Source: Peribacillus alkalitolerans (lineage in GTDB: Bacteria; Bacillota; Bacilli; Bacillales; DSM-1321). Taken from it: 64,000 nt of DNA. Location: NCBI RefSeq assembly GCF_010882125.1, contig NZ_JAAGVZ010000018.1, positions 1 to 64,000 on the forward strand, in the 5' to 3' direction. Of this stretch, positions 59,269 to 64,000 are shown piece by piece. Under the pieces are notes generated by a model. It was not told the origin of the DNA and ran no database searches. It worked only from the letters and a program-made list of their open reading frames with translations. How positions within the stretch are numbered: position 1 is the stretch's first letter; every line of letters starts with the position of its first letter. The position numbers and the translations under genes are program-made.

Positions 59269-59392
59269 TGTACTTAAGTGTAAGTTTGGACTCGATAATT
59301 GTCTAGCTAATTGTCCAATACGTTTATTTTAGCACAATTTCTTTGGGGGCTTTTTGACGTTGTTTCCTACAATAACAGGCAAATGCTAATCT

Positions 59393-59439
59393 TTACGGTA
59401 TACATTCTGATTGCTGCTGGAATGTACCGTAATTTTTTT
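59393..59439 (+). terminator. Orphan terminator
   Basis: TTACGGTATACATTC (59393-59407) pairs with GAATGT-ACCGTAA (59420-59432) with one bulge, followed by TTTTTTT. No gene lies between it and the previous terminator; 59269-59392 shows no ORF. It probably outlived the gene it served. Confidence 0.75.
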
Positions 59440-59489
59440 GAAAAATACTCTACATAACTTGTGGATAAGTGATGACCTCAGGTGGACTT

Positions 59490-59518
59490 ACTCCTATTGA
59501 TGTTATACACATATGATA
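59490..59518 (+). promoter_or_regulatory. Possible sporulation-type (sigma-K-like) promoter
   Basis: CATATGATA (59510-59518) fits the CATANNNTA -10 of sigma-K promoters, with AC at 59490-59491, 18 bases upstream. The match is short and could be chance; the Tyr-rich N terminus of the next protein makes a late-sporulation role plausible. Confidence 0.3.
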
Positions 59519-59539
59519 AATTTGAAACATCAATAGGAG
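59491..59539. promoter_or_regulatory. Perfect 14-bp inverted repeat covering the Shine-Dalgarno
   Basis: CTCCTATTGATGTT (59491-59504) and AACATCAATAGGAG (59526-59539) are perfectly complementary around a 21-base loop. The right arm contains nearly all of the AGGAGG (59535-59540) of the following gene. In RNA it would hide the ribosome-binding site; in DNA it would be an operator. Confidence 0.75.
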
Positions 59540-59549
59540 GTATAGTGAT

Positions 59550-60653
59550 ATGCATTTTCGATATCCAAATGAACAATATGGTATCCATTACGAATATAAC
59601 CAAAATGGATATTTAAATAATTTAGATGAAAGAAACTCCCCTTATATTTATCAGTCCTATTACCCTTACTACTCTAACAGTTATCCTTATCGTAATAACT
59701 ATTCTGATCCTCAGTATTACCCTGTTCCTCAAAACATTTATCCTCAATATCAACCTTGGGAGGGATATTATCAAGAGGAAGATTGGCGTGCCAGCTGGAA
59801 AGAGTGGGAGGATCTAGGTGCCCCACGTGGAGGCTTTAAAGGAGCACCAGCTGTCGCTTCATGGCAACAGAATAGGCTAGATTGTTTTGTTCGGGGAGAA
59901 AACAATCATATGTGGCATAAATGGTGGAATGGTTCAAGATGGAGTGAATGGGAAGATCTTGGAGCTCCTCGTGGAGGATTAAGGGATTCGCCTGCTGCTG
60001 TTTCATGGGGACCGAATCGCATCGATTGTTTTGTAAGAGGAGAAAGGGACCGGATGTGGCATAAATGGTGGAACGGCTCAAGATGGAGTGAATGGGAAGA
60101 TCTTGGAGCACCTCGACAAGGATTTAAGGGATCACCAGCGGTTGCTTCATGGCAGGCAAATCGTCTAGATTGTTTCGTACAAGGGGACGACAATCGTATG
60201 TGGCATAAGTGGTGGAATGGCTCAAGATGGAGTGAATGGGAAGATCTTGGAGCACCACAAGGCGGACTCAGGGACTCCCCAGCCGCAGTTTCATGGGGAC
60301 CAAATCGGATTGACTGTTTTGTCAGAGGAAGAAATGACCGCTTATGGCATAAATGGTGGAACGGTTCAAGATGGAGCGAATGGGAAGATCTTGGAGCTCC
60401 ACGTGTAGGTTTTGAGAATGCACCTGCAGTCTCTTCATGGGCGCAAAATCGTTTAGATGTATTTGTACGCGGTGATAATAATCGGATGTGGCATAAGTGG
60501 TGGGACGGTTCAAGATGGAGTGAATGGGAGGATTTAGGAGCACCGCGCAATGGTGTAAGATCTTCACCAGCCGCTGTATCATGGGGACCAAATCGCATCG
60601 ATTGCTTTGTCCGTGGATCTAATGACCATATGTGGCATAAATGGTGGTCATGA
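59550..60653 (+). CDS. Tyr-rich protein with six DUF346/PLL-type beta-propeller repeats
   Basis: The 367-residue protein has no signal peptide. Residues 1-80 are rich in Tyr, Pro and Asn, like spore coat proteins. From about 84 there are six 48-residue repeats, each with EWEDLGAP, a SPAAVSWGPNR-type strand, DCFVRG and MWHKWW. They match the pattern of PLL-like lectin propellers (DUF346), which bind fucose or related sugars. Repeats 1, 3 and 5 (G-F-K/E, SW-x-x-NRLD) differ from 2, 4 and 6 (SPAAVSWGPNRID), so the array grew by doubling a two-repeat unit. AGGAGG stands nine bases before the ATG. Sugar binding and spore-surface location are inference. Confidence 0.85.
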   Translation: MHFRYPNEQYGIHYEYNQNGYLNNLDERNSPYIYQSYYPYYSNSYPYRNNYSDPQYYPVPQNIYPQYQPWEGYYQEEDWRASWKEWEDLGAPRGGFKGAPAVASWQQNRLDCFVRGENNHMWHKWWNGSRWSEWEDLGAPRGGLRDSPAAVSWGPNRIDCFVRGERDRMWHKWWNGSRWSEWEDLGAPRQGFKGSPAVASWQANRLDCFVQGDDNRMWHKWWNGSRWSEWEDLGAPQGGLRDSPAAVSWGPNRIDCFVRGRNDRLWHKWWNGSRWSEWEDLGAPRVGFENAPAVSSWAQNRLDVFVRGDNNRMWHKWWDGSRWSEWEDLGAPRNGVRSSPAAVSWGPNRIDCFVRGSNDHMWHKWWS

Positions 60654-60672
60654 TCCTGTAAATAACAAAAAC

Positions 60673-60708
60673 CAAAGACTCTTAACCATCGGGTTGTGAG
60701 TCTTTTTA
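60673..60708 (+). terminator. Terminator of the propeller gene, rpsI-like
   Basis: AAAGACTCTTAACC (60674-60687) pairs with GGTT-GT-GAGTCTTT (60692-60705), then T. The sequence resembles the two rpsI-type terminators, so it may be a third, diverged copy. Confidence 0.85.
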
Positions 60709-60764
60709 TTATGGAGAAAAGAATTAAACTTATTTTCAACTCATACGTTATGAAAGGAAACTAG

Positions 60765-60983
60765 TGGAAAGGAACTGAGTAATCAGTCAGAAAAGCATCA
60801 GGTACTGATCCAGTGGGATACAATCCCACTACTAGTCCTTGACGTATATGGGAGCATGCCTATTACTTACAATATAAAACCAAGCGAGCGGAATATGTGG
60901 AAAACTGGTGGAATATTGTAAACTGGCGCAATGTGGAAGAACGATTTGAAAATGCAGAACAATTGAAATGGAAACCATTTTAA
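60765..60983 (+). pseudogene. Decayed Fe/Mn superoxide dismutase, C-terminal remnant
   Basis: From 60849 one frame reads [20 protein letters not shown] and continues to an in-frame TAA at 60981, ending NVEERF...LKWKPF. This is the C-terminal signature of Fe/Mn superoxide dismutases, with the metal-ligand His in WEH. Just upstream, IPLLVLDV with the ligand Asp (60841-60843) is in another frame because of a two-base excess (GTATATGG). Before that only scraps remain, with stops. The full enzyme body is absent, so it cannot be functional. Confidence 0.8.
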
Positions 60984-61007
60984 AACACCAATTTATTTTT
61001 TGGTATA

Positions 61008-61035
61008 AGCCCTGTTTTTTATATCAGGGTTTTTA
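61008..61035 (+). terminator. Terminator after the superoxide dismutase remnant
   Basis: CCCTG (61010-61014) pairs with CAGGG (61025-61029) around a 10-base loop, followed by TTTTT. The stretch 61036-61215 up to ybaK is AT-rich, without further features I can support. Confidence 0.65.
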
Positions 61036-61215
61036 CTATTTCCTTGCTTCTCCTTTCTAAACCATATTAATATTTGCCAGTCTGTAATTTGTCCTTTTAG
61101 AGAATTAGGGAACTCACCTAATCAAAAACTACTTTCAATCAGACTTGTCGAGCATCAAATTATTGCTACGATTTGTCAGTACTATTGCTGATATCCTTTA
61201 ATGAGGTGTAAATAT

Positions 61216-61662
61216 ATGATGAATGTGGTTACAGGGTTGAAAGAGAGGCGAAAGGAAAAGCAAATTAAATACGAGCGAAAGGTATTGCGGGAACTATCTC
61301 CAAAGCAGTTAAAGGAGCGTGTTCAGACCTATTTGCTTGGGAATCATAAATTGGGTATTTCTTTTTCTCAAGTTCTTGAGGAAGGGTGTTTCGATGTGGC
61401 CATTGAAGCATTTTTGTTAGGTGCTAATTATAGTAAGTTTGGCTATTATGGTGAATCGTTAGAAGACGTCAATAGAAGATGCGAACAAGAAAAGAAGCAT
61501 CTAATAGATACTTTATTTAATTTTATCTTGTACTGGGGTAAGCTCGGTGACCAAGATTTGTATAATGAGTCTTTATATTATCAGTGTGATCAGTATGTAG
61601 AAAGCTGGTGGCATGATGGATTTGAGAAGGGAAAGAAACGCTTTAAGCTCCGTTTGCATTAA
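61216..61662 (+). CDS. ybaK: YbaK family protein (DUF2521)
   Basis: The 148-residue protein (MMNVVTGLKERRKEKQIKYE at the start, VESWWHDGFEKGKKRFKLRL at the end) is the cytoplasmic, largely helical DUF2521 protein that stands before cwlD in Bacillus. Function unknown; sporulation-related expression has been suggested from context only. GAGGTG precedes the ATG at 61216; an ATG at 61201 would include that site. Confidence 0.85.
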   Translation: MMNVVTGLKERRKEKQIKYERKVLRELSPKQLKERVQTYLLGNHKLGISFSQVLEEGCFDVAIEAFLLGANYSKFGYYGESLEDVNRRCEQEKKHLIDTLFNFILYWGKLGDQDLYNESLYYQCDQYVESWWHDGFEKGKKRFKLRLH

Positions 61663-61685
61663 TCACTTCTATTTTCTAAAAAGGT

Positions 61686-61746
61686 TCTAAAACCTACGCC
61701 TGTCCCATACATTTTTTAATGTATAGGGTATGGAAGGGGTTTTAGA
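61686..61746. promoter_or_regulatory. Extended hairpin covering the cwlD ribosome-binding site
   Basis: TCTAAAACC (61686-61694) pairs with GGTTTTAGA (61738-61746). Inside, CCC-ATACATT (61704-61713) pairs with AATGTAT-A-GGG (61718-61728). The outer right arm covers part of the GGAAGGGG Shine-Dalgarno of cwlD. CATACATT (61706-61713) also equals the sigma-E -10 consensus CATACANT, so part of this may be promoter DNA instead. Confidence 0.5.
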
Positions 61747-61748
61747 AA

Positions 61749-62510
61749 ATGTTGAGGAAATTCAAATTTACATCTATCGCCATTGGAATCATCATTTTAT
61801 TTTTGATTGTCACCTTTCAGTTTATAGATGATGATTCATGGGATTCTTGGAATTTGCCCCTTACTGGAAAGGTTATCATTTTAGATGCCGGACATGGGGG
61901 TCCTGATGGTGGTGCAGATGCAGCAGGTGTAGTAGAAAAAGAAATTGCTCTTTCTGTAACGGAAAAACTTCGGGATTATCTTCAGCAACAAGGCGCTTTA
62001 GTCATTATGACTAGGGAGAAAGATACTGATTTAGCGAGGGAAGACACAGAGGGAATTCGTAATAGGAAAAGAGAAGATTTACGGAAAAGGGTTGAGCTTA
62101 TCAATGAATCGGAAGCGGATTTATTTATTAGTCTCCACCTAAATTCATTTCCTTCGTCTAGATGGAGTGGGGCACAAACATTCTACAGTTTACGATATGA
62201 AGAAAATGAAAGAGTTGCCAAGTTCATTCAAAGGGAATTGAGAGATAATCTAGGCAATACCACACGAGAAGCACGACCAATTGGGAATGTTTACTTAATG
62301 AAATATGCGAAAAAGCCTGGTGTTTTGGTTGAAGTTGGATTTTTATCGAATACTGTTGAACGTAATAATTTAACAAGTAAAGTGTACCAAAATCAAATCG
62401 CTGCCTCTATTTATAAAGGTGTTATGAGATATTTTACAGAGAAAAAATATGTTCAGGCAGATGACAAAGGATCGGCTGTTTTTACATTGCCTATAGAAAA
62501 TGAAAATTAG
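61749..62510 (+). CDS. cwlD: CwlD, N-acetylmuramoyl-L-alanine amidase for spore cortex
   Basis: CwlD removes peptide side chains during spore cortex synthesis so that muramic-delta-lactam can form. The 253-residue protein has an N-terminal membrane or signal helix (about 8-26) and an Amidase_3 domain with zinc ligands in ILDAGHGGPDGGA, VVEKE and ISLHLNSF, and the catalytic Glu in VLVEVGFLSN. GGAAGGGG precedes the ATG. Confidence 0.96.
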   Translation: MLRKFKFTSIAIGIIILFLIVTFQFIDDDSWDSWNLPLTGKVIILDAGHGGPDGGADAAGVVEKEIALSVTEKLRDYLQQQGALVIMTREKDTDLAREDTEGIRNRKREDLRKRVELINESEADLFISLHLNSFPSSRWSGAQTFYSLRYEENERVAKFIQRELRDNLGNTTREARPIGNVYLMKYAKKPGVLVEVGFLSNTVERNNLTSKVYQNQIAASIYKGVMRYFTEKKYVQADDKGSAVFTLPIENEN

Positions 62511-62516
62511 TCATTG

Positions 62517-62544
62517 ATACCTTGCTGAATTGCAAGGTATTTTG
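62517..62544 (+). terminator. Terminator after cwlD
   Basis: ATACCTTGC (62517-62525) and GCAAGGTAT (62532-62540) form a perfect 9-bp stem with a TGAATT loop; only TTTG follows. Confidence 0.7.
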
Positions 62545-62684
62545 ATTATATTTCAATCATCAATGAAGTAACTTGATGTCAGGGGACTATTAGGAATAAT
62601 CGTCGTTGAGAGAAATCCCCTATTTGAAAAGTTAGAATTGTTGATCAATGAAAAGCTTAGGATACTCTAAGTTTTGCTGAAATA

Positions 62685-62693
62685 TGGTATACT
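62685..62693 (+). promoter_or_regulatory. Extended -10 promoter of salA
   Basis: TGGTATACT is a strong TGN-extended -10 (TATACT 62688-62693) lying 35 bases before the salA ATG; no clear -35. Confidence 0.6.
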
Positions 62694-62728
62694 GATGTTG
62701 GAAACGAATACATTAAGGCGGTGCTCGT

Positions 62729-63781
62729 ATGTTGACTGAACAGAGGATTAAAGAATTATTAAGTGGATTGAATGATCCATTCCTACATAAAAGTTTGCTT
62801 GAAACAAATGGTATTGAGGAAATCAAAATTAAGCCTGAAAAAAATTATGTTAGTGTAAAAATTGCGATTGCTAAGACAGGTACGGCGGAACAATTACAAC
62901 TTCAAGGGAAAATTGTTGAGCTGCTAAAGGAACTTGGGGCTGAATCAGTAGGAATCCGTTTTAATGCATTAAGTGAGGAAGAATTATCCAAACATCGTAT
63001 TGCAGAACCTACAAAGGATTTGGGATTATTATCACCTGAATGCAAAACAACATTTCTTGCCATCGCAAGCGGAAAAGGTGGAGTAGGGAAATCTACCATA
63101 TCAGTTAACCTTGCCACCTCATTAGCAAGGCTCGGAAAAAAAGTGGGCCTTATTGATGCGGACATTTATGGCTTTAGTGTTCCTGATATGATGGGAATCA
63201 CGAAGAGACCGGTCGTTCGGGGAGAAAGAATCATACCAGTTGAACGATTTGGCGTAAAGGTTATATCAATGGGCTTTTTTGTTGAAGACAATGCTCCTAT
63301 CATCTGGCGTGGTCCAATGCTTGGAAAAATGTTAAATAGCTTTTTCCAAGAGGTTGAATGGGGAGAGTTAGATTATCTTTTATTGGACTTGCCTCCAGGT
63401 ACGGGTGACGTAGCACTAGACGTGCATTCAATGCTTCCGTCATGTAAAGAAATTATCGTAACCACTCCTCACCCAACAGCGGCATTCGTAGCTGCTAGAG
63501 CAGGTGCAATGGCTCTACGTACAGATCATGAAGTAATTGGTGTAATCGAAAATATGTCTTTCTTTGAAAGTGAAGTTACTGGAGAAAAAGAATATGTATT
63601 CGGTAAAGGTGGCGGTGAGAAGCTTGCCGAGGAACTAAGAACAGAGTTACTAGGACAGCTTCCACTACAACAGCCTGATTGGAACGATGAAGATTTTGCT
63701 CCTTCCATCTATGCTGAAGACCATAAGCTAGGAAAAATATATAAAGAAATTGCACAAAAAGTAGTAGGTATCCTAAATTAA
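62729..63781 (+). CDS. salA: SalA, Mrp/NBP35-family ATP-binding protein
   Basis: The 350-residue protein has an N-terminal MIP18-like domain and a deviant P loop, ASGKGGVGKST, with DADIYGFSVPDM and LLLDLPPGTGDVALD. In B. subtilis SalA controls exoprotease expression by repressing scoC. The C-terminal CxxC used by Fe-S carriers of this family is missing here (NMSFFESEVTGEKEYVFG), which fits a regulatory role. It converges with gerD across a shared terminator. Confidence 0.93.
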   Translation: MLTEQRIKELLSGLNDPFLHKSLLETNGIEEIKIKPEKNYVSVKIAIAKTGTAEQLQLQGKIVELLKELGAESVGIRFNALSEEELSKHRIAEPTKDLGLLSPECKTTFLAIASGKGGVGKSTISVNLATSLARLGKKVGLIDADIYGFSVPDMMGITKRPVVRGERIIPVERFGVKVISMGFFVEDNAPIIWRGPMLGKMLNSFFQEVEWGELDYLLLDLPPGTGDVALDVHSMLPSCKEIIVTTPHPTAAFVAARAGAMALRTDHEVIGVIENMSFFESEVTGEKEYVFGKGGGEKLAEELRTELLGQLPLQQPDWNDEDFAPSIYAEDHKLGKIYKEIAQKVVGILN

Positions 63782-63787
63782 CTAAAT

Positions 63788-63817
63788 AACCCTCAATCCA
63801 AATATGGATTGAGGGTT
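63788..63817. terminator. Bidirectional terminator between salA and gerD
   Basis: AACCCTCAATCCA (63788-63800), loop AATA, TGGATTGAGGGTT (63805-63817): a perfect 13-bp stem between convergent genes, with A/T-rich flanks on both sides. Confidence 0.9.
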
Positions 63818-63846
63818 TACTTTTTAACAAATTTAGTGGCTAATCT

Positions 63847-64000
63847 TTATTGTCCACCTTCTGAGCCTTGGTCTCCTCCACCTTCTCCGCCATCAGATCC
63901 ACCACCAGATTTCTCTTTACCTCCACCTTCTTTTCCCTCTGCTTGTTCAGTTGCTGCTTTAAGTAATATCCCTTGAATCTTTGCTTGAAATAACGGACTA
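63847..64000 (-). CDS. gerD: GerD germination lipoprotein, C-terminal end (partial)
   Basis: The last 50 codons are on the - strand, running off the right edge. They read SPLFQAKIQGILLKAATEQA, then a Gly/Lys/Ser/Glu-rich tail ending DQGSEGGQ and TAA. The place next to salA, the orientation and the Gly-rich tail match GerD, a spore inner-membrane lipoprotein that clusters nutrient receptors. The N-terminal lipobox lies outside the window, so the call rests on synteny and tail composition. Confidence 0.8.
   Translation of the reverse strand, partial: SPLFQAKIQGILLKAATEQAEGKEGGGKEKSGGGSDGGEGGGDQGSEGGQ

Noticed and set aside
59069-59332. 87-codon ORF as an independent gene
   Set aside because: Its first part is the out-of-frame Ig repeat of the protease, and the rest reads through the rpsI-tail copy and terminator; no ribosome-binding site stands before its ATG.
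59805-60650. CRISPR-like regular DNA repeat
   Set aside because: The 144-bp period is the coding repeat of a beta-propeller protein, with no spacers and no cas genes.
59906-60739. 277-codon ORF on the - strand across the propeller gene
   Set aside because: It is the antisense of the repeat-rich lectin-like gene; the lack of stops comes from repetition of the same 144-bp unit, and its predicted protein (SHSLHLEPFHHLCHI repeats) has no family features.
53977-61200. Known insertion sequence or integrative element carrying the protease
   Set aside because: No transposase, integrase, relaxase or terminal inverted repeats were found; only the rpsI-tail duplication supports mobility.

Overview
The window is a chromosomal segment of a low-GC, endospore-forming Bacillaceae bacterium (Bacillus in the broad sense, not B. 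subtilis itself). The evidence is the gene order ctsR-mcsA-mcsB-clpC-radA-disA-yacL-ispD-ispF-gltX-cysE-cysS, the rpl/rps/rpo superoperon, and the sporulation or germination genes sigH, cwlD and gerD. Almost every gene lies on the + strand; only gerD, cut by the right edge, is on the - strand.

Layout. (1) 1-134: the 3' part of a 5S rRNA and its terminator, the end of an rRNA operon, then about 720 bases without genes. (2) 858-5575: the CtsR heat-shock operon, with a canonical CtsR operator over its promoter. (3) 5686-17196: radA, disA and yacL; the isoprenoid genes ispD and ispF; gltX; a cysteine T-box leader followed by cysE, cysS, mrnC, rlmB and rae1; then sigH with its own promoter. (4) 17336-29364: rpmG, secE and nusG; the L11-L1 and L10-L12 operons with an L10 leader; rsmC-like ybxB; rpoB and rpoC. 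(5) 29429-34283: an L7Ae-like gene, rpsL, rpsG, fusA and tuf. (6) 34340-49405: the S10, spc and alpha ribosomal clusters, with secY, adk, map, infA and rpoA embedded. (7) 49500-53971: a branched, terminator-like RNA element, ecfA1, ecfA2, ecfT, truA, rplM (with an L13-type leader) and rpsI. (8) 53977-61200: an accessory region. (9) 61216-64000: ybaK, cwlD, salA and the end of gerD, back in the standard Bacillus order.

Most of the window is the conserved information-processing core. The interesting part is the break in synteny between rpsI and ybaK, where B. subtilis carries ybaJ. Here the last codons of rpsI and its terminator occur twice, about 5.2 kb apart. Between the copies lies a gene for a very large secreted S8 protease with PA, cohesin-like, dockerin-like and FN3 modules. 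A one-base slip in an A run disrupts its 3' end, and the second rpsI-tail copy cuts it off. Next come a Tyr-rich protein with six DUF346/PLL-type propeller repeats, whose Shine-Dalgarno lies in a perfect 14-bp inverted repeat, and the decayed end of a Fe/Mn superoxide dismutase gene. No integrase or transposase is visible. The region looks like an insertion hotspot at the rpsI 3' end that has taken up and lost cargo.

Other points worth attention are the branched RNA element between rplQ and ecfA1, a hairpin between a distant Shine-Dalgarno and the nusG start codon, a perfect hairpin at the predicted 5' end of tuf mRNA, and a degenerate Bacillaceae intergenic repeat before gltX. All assignments rest on reading the sequence and recalled family knowledge; no database search was possible.
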